From: Hyphomicrobiales bacterium
Lineage (GTDB): Bacteria; Pseudomonadota; Alphaproteobacteria; Rhizobiales; Rhizobiaceae
Assembly: GCA_021775455.1 (NCBI GenBank)
Contig: JAJFHU010000015.1
Location: 186,001-250,000, forward strand
Direction of reading: 5' to 3'
Length of the DNA stretch: 64,000 nucleotides
Part shown: positions 11,379 to 20,882 of the stretch, in pieces
How the letters are laid out: every line of letters starts with the position of its first letter
Numbering within the stretch: the stretch's first letter is position 1
Notes under the pieces: model-generated
Databases searched by the model: none
The model's input: the letters and a program-made list of their open reading frames with translations, nothing else
Told to the model about the DNA's origin: nothing
Position numbers and translations under genes: made by a program

Positions 11379-12518
11379 CTATTCGAGGGTAGCTCCAAGC
11401 GCATCGACGACCATTTTCTGGAAATGATGCACGGCGTGTTCGCTCAATTCAGTGCGATCTGTATCCACTATGAATCGACCCTGATTGTAGCCTTTTGAGT
11501 GAAGACCCTGCTGAACATGTTCGCACAAGTTAATGTCTTCCGGCTGCAAGATTTCACGCTGATAGTCTGCGGCCTCTTTCAACTGCGGGGATAGCTTACC
11601 GCCGGGTGTAAGCCAGTCTTGATATTCGAGGGTTTGTTCCGGTGCAGACGGGTTCATCTGCAATACCGAAAGATTGGATTCGCCGGGGTAAAGCCAGATG
11701 GTGATGTTCGGCCAAACGAAAAACCCTGCATAGCCGAAGTCCACATCACCCGGCTCAAAGCTGAAGGCCTTGGTATTGGTTGAAACCGGTGAAGCGGCGC
11801 ATTGGGAAGAATAGCGCTTGTGGGTAATTGTGCGATAGGTGTCCATGTTTACCAGATCAACGAAGTCCCTGTGGGCTGCCGCGCAATGGTAACACTCGAG
11901 GAAATTATCGACCAAAACCTTCCAGTTCGCATCAACCTCAAAGGTGTCGCGCTGGGCGAATTCCAAAGTATCGACAGATGGCATGTATTGTCTGATCTCA
12001 TCTTCGAGCCCGGCATATTGCTCCGCGAACGGTTTTGCATCAGGGTCGAGATTGACCATTATCATGCCACAGAAGATTTCGAGCTTTACCTCCTTCAGTG
12101 GGAAATCACATTTCTTGAAGCCTTCAACATTTTCTGAATTTCGCGCGTTGATTAGCTTGCCGTCAAAATCATAAGCCCAGGCATGGTAGGGGCAGGTAAT
12201 GACGTTCTTGCGACCAGAACCTTCCAGCAACAAATGACCACGGTGGGCGCAGACATTGAAAAATGCCCGGATTTTTCCGTCGCGGCCGTGTGCCACAAAC
12301 AGGTTCTGCTGATGGATCCTGGTCGTAAAATACTGGTTGGGTTCGGCTACCTGCGAAACATGACCGGCATAATGCCAGGTCTTGTAGAAAATAGTTTCTT
12401 TTTCCAACTCATAAATTTCCGGGCTGATGTAGAATCGAGCCGGCAGAGTGTACGACTTGCCCGGGTCTGATGAAAACGGCGCGTCGCCGGACTGCAAGTT
12501 CAATACGTGCTGGTTCAT
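11379..12518 (-). CDS. Rieske non-heme iron oxygenase, alpha subunit
   Basis: Ring-hydroxylating or N-demethylating type oxygenase. The Rieske [2Fe-2S] site is CAHRGH...CPYHAW, and the mononuclear iron site is DNFLECYHCAAAH with a distal Asp/Glu segment QPEDINLCEHVQ. The catalytic SRPBCC part follows. Start set at ATG 12518 (MNQHVLNL), since the first 28 residues of the longer frame have no family look and reach into the divergent promoter. Relatives include choline, carnitine and glycine betaine oxygenases; substrate is not decidable here. No reductase or ferredoxin gene adjoins. It faces the LysR gene at 12639, a likely regulator. Confidence 0.85.
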   Translation of the reverse strand: MNQHVLNLQSGDAPFSSDPGKSYTLPARFYISPEIYELEKETIFYKTWHYAGHVSQVAEPNQYFTTRIHQQNLFVAHGRDGKIRAFFNVCAHRGHLLLEGSGRKNVITCPYHAWAYDFDGKLINARNSENVEGFKKCDFPLKEVKLEIFCGMIMVNLDPDAKPFAEQYAGLEDEIRQYMPSVDTLEFAQRDTFEVDANWKVLVDNFLECYHCAAAHRDFVDLVNMDTYRTITHKRYSSQCAASPVSTNTKAFSFEPGDVDFGYAGFFVWPNITIWLYPGESNLSVLQMNPSAPEQTLEYQDWLTPGGKLSPQLKEAADYQREILQPEDINLCEHVQQGLHSKGYNQGRFIVDTDRTELSEHAVHHFQKMVVDALGATLE

Positions 12519-12638
12519 GGGTGCCCCATCTATATTTTCGTGTGTAATATTTGTACCTATCAAACGTTGACTTAAGGTATGCTGGCTCCTATCGTTGGTC
12601 AAACGACAATAATTTCACCTTTTGAGCAAATTCTACTT

Positions 12639-13553
12639 ATGCAAACATTGAAAGGCAGGTTGCCGCAGCTCGACTTGCTGGTGGCATTTGAGGCAGCGGC
12701 GCGACAATCAAGTTTCATGCTGGCGGGAAATGAACTGAACATAACCGCATCAGCAGTTAGCCAGCAAATTCGCAATCTTGAAATGCAATTGGGTGTAACC
12801 CTGTTTTTGCGCGGGCATCGATCTGTCCAGCTGACCGATCAGGGTCGCGATTTCCAGATCAGCGTAACATTTGTATTAAACCACCTGGCTGGCGCAGTGG
12901 AAGAATTGCGGGCAAGTGAAGGGTCAGAACAACTGGTTCTCGCTACCGACACGTCAATCGCTTCGCTTTGGCTGATGCCGCGTCTTGCGGAGTTTGAGGC
13001 GCTTCACCCGGACATCAGCCTGAAACTGAAGGTAAGCGACGTGCAATCGGAGCTTCTCAATCTCAATGCAGATGTCGCGATAATTCACGGTGAGGGAAAC
13101 TGGGAAGGATATGTCAGTGAGCTCCTGCTCGCCGAGGAAGCGTATCCGGTGTGTGCTCCCGAACTGCTCGAAGGTTTTACTAAACCGCTTACCCCCGAGA
13201 TTCTGTCTGAATTCAAGCTTATTGATCTCGATTACGAGCAATGGCACTGGATGAGCTGGTCGATCTGGCTGACTGAAGCTGGATATACAATTCCGTCCAA
13301 CATCGCCAAACTGAAGATGAACAATTACCCGCTAGTCATTGACGCTGCGCGCCGCGGCCTGGGATTTGCGCTCGGTTGGGATCACCTTGTAGACGATGAT
13401 CTGGAAAAAGGGATACTAGTCAGACCGTTTGAGGATAGCGTCACCACAAAGTATGGCTATCATGTTGTGTGGCCGTACAGAGGTAATGAAACAGAAGCAA
13501 TGGTTGCTTTTCGCAGTTGGCTGCTGACGGGTGGATCTAATTCACCGCACTAA
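12639..13553 (+). CDS. LysR-family regulator (GcvA type) facing the Rieske oxygenase gene
   Basis: 305-residue LysR regulator. N-terminal winged HTH (LPQLDLLVAFEAAARQSSFM ... ITASAVSQQIRNLEMQLGVTLF) is followed by a periplasmic-binding-like effector domain (about residues 90-300) with SIASLWLMPRLAEFEALHPDI, as in the GcvA subgroup. ATG 12639 is used because the HTH begins right after it; an upstream ATG at 12579 would add 20 residues. Divergent from the Rieske gene with 120 bp between starts, the classic LysR layout, so it probably controls that gene. Its last 17 bp overlap the convergent TraB/GumN gene. Confidence 0.9.
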   Translation: MQTLKGRLPQLDLLVAFEAAARQSSFMLAGNELNITASAVSQQIRNLEMQLGVTLFLRGHRSVQLTDQGRDFQISVTFVLNHLAGAVEELRASEGSEQLVLATDTSIASLWLMPRLAEFEALHPDISLKLKVSDVQSELLNLNADVAIIHGEGNWEGYVSELLLAEEAYPVCAPELLEGFTKPLTPEILSEFKLIDLDYEQWHWMSWSIWLTEAGYTIPSNIAKLKMNNYPLVIDAARRGLGFALGWDHLVDDDLEKGILVRPFEDSVTTKYGYHVVWPYRGNETEAMVAFRSWLLTGGSNSPH

Positions 13554-14595
13554 CCGTATACCCTTTGTCGCGCAGCAGTTTGACCAGACCGGTTTCGCCA
13601 GGAAGGTGCAATGTGCCGACTGCGATAAATGCACCACCCTCATCGAGCATCGGTTGTGAACGCTCTGCCATCAATAGATTGCGATCATCAATCAGGGTTC
13701 TCTGGAAGTCCTGTGAGCCCTCTGCGCTGTAACTTTGCGGTGACATGACTTTCATCAGGGGCCATATCAGGCCGGTCTCTTCGGTAAGATAAAGATACTT
13801 CAATGTTTCGATCAAATCTTCTGCCTGAGTACCCATTTCGAGGGTGTTTTCCAGCGCGTTGACATGAAATTCCTGGGGGAGAGAGGCCATGGCGGTGAAT
13901 TGTTCGCTGATCGTTTCAAGGCCCTTCAGTTCCTTACCCGCTTTTTCGGCATGATCGGCAATTACCTGATCCAGTACGCGGGCACCGGATTTTTTTCGAG
14001 CCAGTTCGCATGCTGGCAGCGCAATCGTGGTTGCGATAATCCAGGGTTGCATGCGGTTGGCGAGCATCATTGGAAGTCCGCGTGCGCCAACTGCAGCTTC
14101 GAGCTCGTCATGCAGGTCTTCGCGAACGAGCCCGGAAAGGGTTTGGCCTTCACCGAGCAGAGTAAGGTGGGCGAGGCTCATCATGGCCTTGGTGGCCGTC
14201 GCCTGATTAAGCGCATCGGTTGATTCAACTACAATCGTGCTGGAGCTTTCCAGTGCACTGCGGGTTTTTTCCGGCATTGCAACAATTTCCGGATCTGCCA
14301 TGTGCATGGTGCCAAAAAGATAGGAGGGTTTATCAGCCTTGCCCTCAACTTTCCACAGAACAGTGCCTGTGTTTGAGATTTCCTGCGCTTCCTCGCGCAT
14401 CTTGGCCAATGAGCCAGGATTTTCTGCTTCCAACTGGGTAATCAGGTTGTTTCCCTTGCAGGTTTCTCCCGGCTCTTCGGATGATTCAGCAACACCTTGA
14501 AAAGAAAGGAAAAAAACAAGAATTAGTGCAAATTTGAATATACCGAACGCTACAAGAAAGCGCTCTGACCAGATATCAACAGACGTGACTGACAT
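13537..14595 (-). CDS. TraB/GumN family protein
   Basis: 352 residues. N-terminal hydrophobic segment (FGIFKFALILVFFLSFQGVA, about residues 17-36) suggests export or anchoring. Family marks are the N-terminal SYLFGTMHMADPEI and C-terminal GGAFIAVGTLHLPGETGLVKLL motifs, the conserved GTMH and GTLHLPG pair of the TraB/GumN group, which resembles Tiki-type metalloproteases. Biochemical role in bacteria is not settled. Convergent overlap of 17 bp with the LysR gene. Followed on the minus strand upstream by xerC, 93 bp away. Confidence 0.85.
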   Translation of the reverse strand: MSVTSVDIWSERFLVAFGIFKFALILVFFLSFQGVAESSEEPGETCKGNNLITQLEAENPGSLAKMREEAQEISNTGTVLWKVEGKADKPSYLFGTMHMADPEIVAMPEKTRSALESSSTIVVESTDALNQATATKAMMSLAHLTLLGEGQTLSGLVREDLHDELEAAVGARGLPMMLANRMQPWIIATTIALPACELARKKSGARVLDQVIADHAEKAGKELKGLETISEQFTAMASLPQEFHVNALENTLEMGTQAEDLIETLKYLYLTEETGLIWPLMKVMSPQSYSAEGSQDFQRTLIDDRNLLMAERSQPMLDEGGAFIAVGTLHLPGETGLVKLLRDKGYTVSAVN

Positions 14596-14688
14596 TCTTA
14601 GACCCCGAGTGATTTGTGGCCAATATTGCGCAAAAAGCTGGAGATTTTCTTAACTATGAAGGTTAATTTGGACCGTGTTATGACTGTT

Positions 14689-15639
14689 TTATGCCCGTGG
14701 ATGGGCCTTTTCGTAAATATCCAGCAATCTGGAAGTATCAATCGCTGTGTAAATTTGTGTGGTGGAGAGGCTTGCGTGGCCGAGCAACTCCTGAATGGTG
14801 CGTAAATCACCGCCATTGGCAAGGAGATGAGTGGCGAACGAATGGCGAAGTGCGTGCGGTGTTGCAGAATCGGGCAAGCCCAAAGCTGATCGCATTTGCC
14901 GCATGGCTCTTTGAACGATTGCCGCGTGCAACATCCCACCACGGGCCCCCCGGAAGAGGGGCTGGTTTGAGCCGAGCGAATAGGGGCAAAGTTTCTGGTA
15001 AGTCGCAATTGCCTCAAAAACCTGGGGGATCACCGGAACAAGCCGTGTGACTCCACCCTTGCCGGTCACCCGCAGGCTGTTTCCTTCCGCTCGGGCAATA
15101 TCGACCGGAGTCAGGGCAAGCGCTTCGCCGATACGAAGGCCGCATCCATACAGCAACGTCAAGACGGCGGCTTCACGAGCAGCAATCCATGGCGTTTCGT
15201 GAAGTTGCTCTTCCGCCTTGGTGAGCCGAATTGCACTGGAAGCCGGAAGCGCTTTTGGCAGGGTTTTCGGTTGGCGGGGCGCGCTGGTTGCGGCCAAACC
15301 TGCAGAGCTCGCGAGCCCCTTTTTTTCAAGATAGCGGATGAGTGAGCGAATTCCAGCAAGACCACGACCAAGTGTTCTGGCCTTGGCGCCATTTTGCCGA
15401 CGACTGGCAAGAAATCCGCGCATATCAATCGGCTTGAGGTTCGACACATCTTTCAAGGCAGGTGGATGTCCGAGATAAGTGGTCATGTGGATGAGAAACT
15501 GCCGCGTATCTCTTTCATAAGCGTCGATGGTCTTGGGTGCTACCCGCCGCTGATCTCGCAAATGGAGGAGCCAGTTACGGCGCTCCTGCGCCAAATCATC
15601 AGCGCAGGAAATGAGTATTTTTTGGGAGGATGGGCTCAT
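14689..15639 (-). CDS. xerC: Tyrosine recombinase XerC
   Basis: Chromosome dimer resolution recombinase acting with XerD at dif. 316 residues from ATG 15639 (a TTG nine bases upstream is possible). N-terminal SAM-like core-binding domain (WLLHLRDQRRVAPKTIDAYERD), then the catalytic domain with Arg in YGCGLRIGEALAL, Lys in TGKGGVTRLVPV, HALRHSFATHLL, LGHASLSTTQIYT with the Tyr nucleophile. Position near fsa and priA matches the conserved xerC-priA neighbourhood in Rhizobiales, which favours chromosomal XerC over a phage integrase. Confidence 0.92.
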   Translation of the reverse strand: MSPSSQKILISCADDLAQERRNWLLHLRDQRRVAPKTIDAYERDTRQFLIHMTTYLGHPPALKDVSNLKPIDMRGFLASRRQNGAKARTLGRGLAGIRSLIRYLEKKGLASSAGLAATSAPRQPKTLPKALPASSAIRLTKAEEQLHETPWIAAREAAVLTLLYGCGLRIGEALALTPVDIARAEGNSLRVTGKGGVTRLVPVIPQVFEAIATYQKLCPYSLGSNQPLFRGARGGMLHAAIVQRAMRQMRSALGLPDSATPHALRHSFATHLLANGGDLRTIQELLGHASLSTTQIYTAIDTSRLLDIYEKAHPRA

Positions 15640-15721
15640 GGCACGCAATTGTAAGGGCTGGAACTTGCCAAAAGGTAACCGGGAAGGATGAGAATATTAC
15701 CGCTGGAAGTTCCAGACCATC

Positions 15722-15886
15722 CTACTTTGCGTTCGCGGCTTCGTGAAACGTTGTACCATCAGGCCCGGAAAACAGGTCACGGTAGTTTGGTTTTTTCCTG
15801 CTGCGTTTCATCCACTCATTGGAATGATGTTGAAACTGCTCCAGTTTTGATGCGGCGAGCATGCTGTTTGCGTAGATATGAAACAT
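15722..15886 (-). CDS. Possible small protein of 54 residues, divergent from a LysR gene
   Basis: I do not recognise the family. The peptide starts MFHIYANSMLAASKLEQF and is rich in His, Lys and Ser, with a basic middle (MKRSRKKPNYRDLF) and no signal or membrane segment. The ATG at 15886 has a strong Shine-Dalgarno (AAAGGA, eight bases before), which is the main reason to believe it; the frame could extend 17 codons upstream. It is read away from the LysR gene at 15983, so it may be that regulator's target. Could be a chance ORF. Confidence 0.45.
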   Translation of the reverse strand: MFHIYANSMLAASKLEQFQHHSNEWMKRSRKKPNYRDLFSGPDGTTFHEAANAK

Positions 15887-15982
15887 TGTTCTGTTCCTTT
15901 CTTGTTGTGTGGACTGACTATAGGGGAATGTTGACAATTTGACGACGCAGGAATATTTTAAACATGTAAGTTGAGGTTACAT

Positions 15983-16870
15983 ATGAAATGGAATCAGTTC
16001 CCCTCCCTGACAGGCCTTAAAGCCTTTGAAACAGCCGCTCGAAACCGTGGTTACTCAGTTGCGGGGCGCGAGCTTAATGTAAGTCATGCTGCCATCGTTC
16101 AACAGGTGCGTAACCTTGAAGCCCACCTTGGAACACAATTGGTTGTGCGATCAGGCCGTGGCATTGATCTTACCGATTCGGGACGGTTGTTGTACGATCA
16201 TCTAACACGCGGTTTTGGGATTATTTCCGAGGCGCTGGATGAACTTGACCAGTCGCAAGCCAATCGACCGGTCAACATCACGATGACGCCTGCTTTTGCT
16301 TCCAACTGGTTCATTCCGAGGATGGAACGGTTCAAGTCTGCGCATCCCGATATAGGTCTTAGCATCAATCCCACTACCGAACTTGTCAATGTATCGGCTG
16401 GTGAATGTGATTTGGCAATCCGGTTTGGTGTGGGCGAGTGGAAGGGGCTCGATAGCGAACCGCTGGTTCCAACAAATTATGTACTGGCAGGTGCCCGAAG
16501 TTTGGTAGGTGAGAGGTGGAAGGGAGGCCCGGAGGACCTTTCCAAACTGCCATGGCTTGAGGAAGCCGGTTCACGAGAATCTGCGATCTGGCTGGAACGT
16601 CTCGGCGTGGAACCTCCATCACCGGAACTCGTAACAGGCCTGCCGGGTTCTGTACTCATGAAACCCTTGCTCGACGGATTGGGAATTGCTGTTACCGCTC
16701 GGGCGCTGATTCAGGACTATATCGACGAAGGGGAACTTGTAGTACTGCTTGAAGGAGACCCGGATGCCCATACCGCATACCACATGGTCTGGCGCAAGGG
16801 TGTGCAGCGCCCGGCGTTAAAAGCGGTTATCAGTTGGCTGAGAAAAGTAGCCAGACAAGATGCAGGTTAA
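15983..16870 (+). CDS. LysR-family transcriptional regulator (GcvA type)
   Basis: 295 residues. HTH in FPSLTGLKAFETAARNRGYS ... NVSHAAIVQQVRNLEAHLG; the effector domain contains MTPAFASNWFIPRMERFKSAHPDI, the GcvA/AmpR-like pattern. ATG 15983 is preceded by TTGAGG; a TTG at 15971 would add four residues. It is divergent from the small ORF at 15722-15886 and convergent with the transaldolase gene, 12 bp apart. Effector and targets are unknown. It resembles the regulator at 12639 only at subgroup level. Confidence 0.9.
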   Translation: MKWNQFPSLTGLKAFETAARNRGYSVAGRELNVSHAAIVQQVRNLEAHLGTQLVVRSGRGIDLTDSGRLLYDHLTRGFGIISEALDELDQSQANRPVNITMTPAFASNWFIPRMERFKSAHPDIGLSINPTTELVNVSAGECDLAIRFGVGEWKGLDSEPLVPTNYVLAGARSLVGERWKGGPEDLSKLPWLEEAGSRESAIWLERLGVEPPSPELVTGLPGSVLMKPLLDGLGIAVTARALIQDYIDEGELVVLLEGDPDAHTAYHMVWRKGVQRPALKAVISWLRKVARQDAG

Positions 16871-16882
16871 CCCGGATAACTA

Positions 16883-17536
16883 CTACTCGATCTTCTGACC
16901 CGTTTTTGCCCAGTCGGCAAGGAATGCATCAAGACCCTTGTCGGTGAGAGCGTGTTTGGCAAGGCTTTTGATCACCGCTGGCGGGATGGTTGCCACATCA
17001 GCGCCGATAATCGCTGCCTGCTTCACATGGTCAGCACTGCGGATTGAAGCAGCGAGGATCTCAGTCTTGAAATCGTAGTTGTCATAGATGACGCGGATTT
17101 CCTCAATCAGCTCCATGCCGTCTACGCCGAGATCGTCAAGCCTCCCGATGAAGGGTGAAATGAAGGTTGCACCGGCCTTGGCTGCCAGTAGCGCCTGATT
17201 GGCAGAAAAGCAAAGGGTTACATTCACTTTCATCCCGCGACCGGTCAGCGTTTTGCAGGCTTTCAATCCATCGAGGGTGAGCGGTAGCTTGATGCAAATG
17301 TTCTTGGCAATTTTTTCGAGGACGGCTGCTTCCTTGATCATGCCGTCATAGTCGGTTGCCGTGACCTCGGCAGAAACCGGTCCATCAACGATGTCACAAA
17401 TTTCCTTGGTGACTTCCATGATGTCGCGACCGGACTTCATGATCAGGGACGGGTTTGTGGTCACCCCATCCAGCAGGCCGATATCATTGATCTCGCGAAT
17501 TTCATCTACATCAGCAGTGTCGACAAAGAATTTCAT
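16883..17536 (-). CDS. Transaldolase / fructose-6-phosphate aldolase-like
   Basis: 217 residues, the short FSA/TalC type. Transfers dihydroxyacetone units (pentose phosphate pathway) or cleaves fructose 6-phosphate. Seen: [13 protein letters not shown] opening, [10 protein letters not shown], Schiff-base Lys in CIKLPLT (Lys83), [28 protein letters not shown], and [10 protein letters not shown]. In alphaproteobacteria this form usually serves as transaldolase; which of the two reactions dominates cannot be read from the sequence. Located between a LysR gene and priA (divergent), as in many Rhizobiales. Confidence 0.92.
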   Translation of the reverse strand: MKFFVDTADVDEIREINDIGLLDGVTTNPSLIMKSGRDIMEVTKEICDIVDGPVSAEVTATDYDGMIKEAAVLEKIAKNICIKLPLTLDGLKACKTLTGRGMKVNVTLCFSANQALLAAKAGATFISPFIGRLDDLGVDGMELIEEIRVIYDNYDFKTEILAASIRSADHVKQAAIIGADVATIPPAVIKSLAKHALTDKGLDAFLADWAKTGQKIE

Positions 17537-17673
17537 GGAATGTGCCTTCGATATGATTTGGGTCGATTTACTCTCGAATATCCGTATAGCAAATCCGCCG
17601 CAAGGCCGTTACGCTATTTTGTTGAGATTCGAAAATAGTTTCGCGTTGAATTTACCCTTCCACGGAGACCAGA

Positions 17674-19839
17674 TTGACGGAAACCGTTCCCGTACTTGTA
17701 CCCATTCCAACTGAAGGACCGTACAGCTATGCGGTGCCGGACGACATGGATTTGGCACCGGGAAACCTGGTGCAGGTTCCATTGGGAAGTCGGCAAGTTA
17801 CAGGTGTTGTTTGGGATGGTGGGGAAAATGCAATTGACCCCAAGAAGCTGCGCTTCATTGTTGAGAAACATCAATGCCTACCACTCTCGGACGATATGCG
17901 TCGGTTCATTGATTGGGTCGCGGCCTATACATTGAGCCCGCCGGGTATGGTTTTGCGGATGGTTCTGCGTGCGCCTGCCGCCTATCAACCGGAAACGCCA
18001 ATTGAAGGGGTAGTGTATACCGGCGCCGAAGTTGAGCGGTTGACCAAAGCGCGGGCTGCTGTTGTCGAGTTGGCGAAGGACGGCGTTGCTTGGACGCGTT
18101 CCGGTCTTGCCCATGCAGCAGGGGTCAGCACTTCAGTTGTAAAGGGTCTCGAAAAAATGGGTGTGTTGAAGGCTATCCAGCTTCCCGCCCGGCCAATTCA
18201 CTCGCCGCCAGACATTGATTACAAGCCGGTGGAGTTGACCGATGACCAGAAGCAGGCGCTTCAGCATTTGGAAGAAAATATGAACCAGGATGAATTCTCC
18301 GTAACGTTGCTGGAAGGGGTAACCGGATCGGGAAAGACCGAGGTTTATTTTGAGGCGCTGACAAAATGCTTCCGGGAAGGTCGGCAAGCGCTGATCCTGC
18401 TACCCGAAATCGCGCTTACCGCCTCATTTTTGGATCGTTTTGAACAGCGTTTTGGGACGAGGCCCGGCGAATGGCATTCGGAAATCTCACCAAAAATGCG
18501 CGAGAAAGTCTGGCGCCAAATTGGCAGTGGTGAATTGCGGGTGGTGGCCGGTGCAAGATCCTCACTTTATTTGCCGTTCAAGGAGCTTGGCCTGATCGTC
18601 GTCGATGAGGAGCATGACCTTGCCTACAAGCAGGAAGATCGGGTGTTTTACAATGCGCGCGACATGGCGGTGGTTCGAGGGCAAATCGGGAAGATGCCGG
18701 TTTTGCTTTGCTCGGCCACGCCTTCCATTGAAAGCCGGGTGAATGTAAATTTGGGGCGTTATTTCCACGTAAAGCTGGAAAACCGGTTTGGAGATGCTCA
18801 ACTACCGGATTTGGCCATTGTAGACATGCGACGTGATCCACCGCCGCGCGGGCGCTTTTTGTCACCGGTACTTTCACAAAAAATCACAGAAGTGCTTGAT
18901 CGCAAGGAACAGGCGCTGCTCTTTCTCAACCGTCGCGGATATGCGCCACTTACTCTTTGCCGGGTATGCGGACATCGCTTCGAGTGCAACAATTGTTCTG
19001 CCTGGCTGGTGGAGCATCGTTTTCGAAAGCAGTTGCAATGCCATCATTGTGGAGAAGCACGACCGGTTCCTGAGCATTGTCCGGAATGTGGAACACTGGA
19101 TCATCTGGTTGCCTGTGGACCGGGTGTGGAGCGGTTGGCTGAGGAAGTTCTTGAAGCATTTCCTGAGGCCAGAACCATAATTCTTTCATCCGACATGGCT
19201 GGCGGGGTAAAGCGTATGCGCGCCGAGTTGGAGGCAATTGCCAAGGGTGAGGCTGATATCGTGATTGGAACGCAATTGGTAGCCAAGGGGCACCATTTTC
19301 CATTCATGACGCTTGTTGGTGTTGTGGATGCAGATTTGGGCCTTGCCAATGGCGACCCAAGAGCTGCGGAGCGAACCTTCCAGTTACTCCATCAGGTTAC
19401 AGGCCGGGCTGGGCGAAGTGGCGGCAAGAGTACAGGACTTTTGCAGAGTTACCAGCCGGAACATCCGGTCATTCAGGCGATTGCCGGAGGAGATCATGAA
19501 GGGTTTTACGAGCGAGAAATTGAATCGCGCAGACTGGCAAGCCTGCCGCCCTTTGGACGATTGGCGGCAATCATTGTTTCCGGGCAGGACCGGCGTGAAG
19601 CGGAAAGTTATGCGAAATCCCTGCGGCTTTGCTGTCCAAAGAATGGGGAGGTGCGGGTGCTTGGTCCGGCAGAGGCACCCATTCATCTGGTTCGTTCGCG
19701 CTATCGCTTTCGCCTGCTAATCCATGCGCAAAGAAGTTTTGACCTTCAAAACTGGATGCGGGGCTGGTTTTTAACCGCACCCAAGCCACGGGGGAGTGTG
19801 AGAGTGCAAATCGATGTCGACCCACAGAGCTTTGTGTGA
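17674..19839 (+). CDS. priA: Primosomal helicase PriA
   Basis: 3'-5' DNA helicase that restarts stalled replication forks. 721 residues. The N-terminal 3'BD-like domain starts VPVLVPIPTEGPYSYAVP; Walker A is GVTGSGKTEVY (about residue 214), DEEH box VVDEEHDLAYKQED, and zinc-binding cysteines lie in CRVCGHRFECNNCSAW ... CHHCG ... CPECG. Helicase motifs ATPSIESR and VTGRAGRSG follow. TTG start at 17674 with GGAG eight bases before. First plus-strand gene upstream of the methyltransferase-cysK block. Confidence 0.95.
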   Translation: MTETVPVLVPIPTEGPYSYAVPDDMDLAPGNLVQVPLGSRQVTGVVWDGGENAIDPKKLRFIVEKHQCLPLSDDMRRFIDWVAAYTLSPPGMVLRMVLRAPAAYQPETPIEGVVYTGAEVERLTKARAAVVELAKDGVAWTRSGLAHAAGVSTSVVKGLEKMGVLKAIQLPARPIHSPPDIDYKPVELTDDQKQALQHLEENMNQDEFSVTLLEGVTGSGKTEVYFEALTKCFREGRQALILLPEIALTASFLDRFEQRFGTRPGEWHSEISPKMREKVWRQIGSGELRVVAGARSSLYLPFKELGLIVVDEEHDLAYKQEDRVFYNARDMAVVRGQIGKMPVLLCSATPSIESRVNVNLGRYFHVKLENRFGDAQLPDLAIVDMRRDPPPRGRFLSPVLSQKITEVLDRKEQALLFLNRRGYAPLTLCRVCGHRFECNNCSAWLVEHRFRKQLQCHHCGEARPVPEHCPECGTLDHLVACGPGVERLAEEVLEAFPEARTIILSSDMAGGVKRMRAELEAIAKGEADIVIGTQLVAKGHHFPFMTLVGVVDADLGLANGDPRAAERTFQLLHQVTGRAGRSGGKSTGLLQSYQPEHPVIQAIAGGDHEGFYEREIESRRLASLPPFGRLAAIIVSGQDRREAESYAKSLRLCCPKNGEVRVLGPAEAPIHLVRSRYRFRLLIHAQRSFDLQNWMRGWFLTAPKPRGSVRVQIDVDPQSFV

Positions 19840-19986
19840 GCGACGTATCTTGTTTCACAATTGAAACATTTATCTCTTTAATTTTGCCGATTCGGACACG
19901 AGCCTGAAACAATGGTAAGATAGGTGTTGCAAAAAGATGAACAGGATTGGTCAGCAACTAGACCGATACCAGGACAGGAAACTCAA

Positions 19987-20871
19987 ATGTCTACAACCAA
20001 CCTTGCCTCACAAGCCGAGGACACACCCTTTGTCGAATTCTGGAACGAAATCCTTGCGCCAAAATTTTTCCGTTTCAAACATGTGCTGGTCGGTGGACTG
20101 ACCAAGCACAGCGAAGCGATTTTCCCTACGTTGCCAGTCAAGAAAGGCGACCGCGTCCTGGATGTGGGATGTGGCTTTGGAGATACGGCAATAAAGCTTG
20201 CAGACCTTGTAGGGCCCGAAGGTGAAGTTGTCGGTGTTGATTGCTGCGATGCGTTTCTCGATTTCGCCATAGAAGACGCCAAAGCCAAGGGCATTGAAAA
20301 TGCAAGTTTCATGCGCGGTGATGCAGAAGTTGCACTTCCTGAAGGTGAGTTTGATTTTGTGTTTGCCCGTTTCGGCACAATGTTTTTTGCCAATCCGGTT
20401 GCCGGTCTTCGCAACATGCGCAAGGCACTCAAGCCGGGTGGCAAGATGGTTCATATCGTTTGGCGCAATCGGGCAGACAACCCATGGCTCTCCATGGCCA
20501 AAGACGTGGTGATGGAGTTTTTACCGGAACCGGGTGACGATGCCCAGACGTGTGGTCCGGGCCCATTTTCAATGTCCAACAAGGAAATGGTTCAAACAAT
20601 GATGAAGTCAGCCGGTTATGAAAACGTCGAACATCGCCGTGTGGATGCCCCGGTCATGGTTGGAAACGATGTGGAAGACGCCATTGAATTTCAACTGGCC
20701 ATCGGCCCTGCAGGCGAAGTTTTCCGTGAAGCCGGTGAAGAAGCCGAGCAGAAGCGCGACGAAATTGTTGCAGCTCTCACCGAAGCCATTAACAAGCAGA
20801 AAATATCAACCGACGGGATTGCAATGGACAGTTCTTCCTGGGTGATCAGTGCTGAAAACCCGAAAGTTTAA
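19987..20871 (+). CDS. Class I SAM-dependent methyltransferase
   Basis: 294 residues. Rossmann-type SAM site: VLDVGCGFGDTAIKLAD (motif I), VGVDCCDAFLDFA (acidic loop), GDAEVALPEGEFDFVFARFG (motif IV region), and RNMRKALKPGGKMVHIVWR (post motif). Similar to UbiE/Coq5-like methyltransferases but no specific substrate signature is visible. ATG 19987 has AGGA at a good distance; an upstream TTG at 19924 is less likely. It precedes cysK by only 11 bp, with an AGGAGG Shine-Dalgarno between, so the two are likely co-transcribed. Confidence 0.88.
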   Translation: MSTTNLASQAEDTPFVEFWNEILAPKFFRFKHVLVGGLTKHSEAIFPTLPVKKGDRVLDVGCGFGDTAIKLADLVGPEGEVVGVDCCDAFLDFAIEDAKAKGIENASFMRGDAEVALPEGEFDFVFARFGTMFFANPVAGLRNMRKALKPGGKMVHIVWRNRADNPWLSMAKDVVMEFLPEPGDDAQTCGPGPFSMSNKEMVQTMMKSAGYENVEHRRVDAPVMVGNDVEDAIEFQLAIGPAGEVFREAGEEAEQKRDEIVAALTEAINKQKISTDGIAMDSSSWVISAENPKV

Positions 20872-20882
20872 GGAGGAAGTTT

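Noticed and set aside
13537-13553. Overlap of LysR and TraB/GumN genes as a possible frameshift or error
   Set aside because: Both ends match their families; a 17-bp convergent overlap is ordinary.
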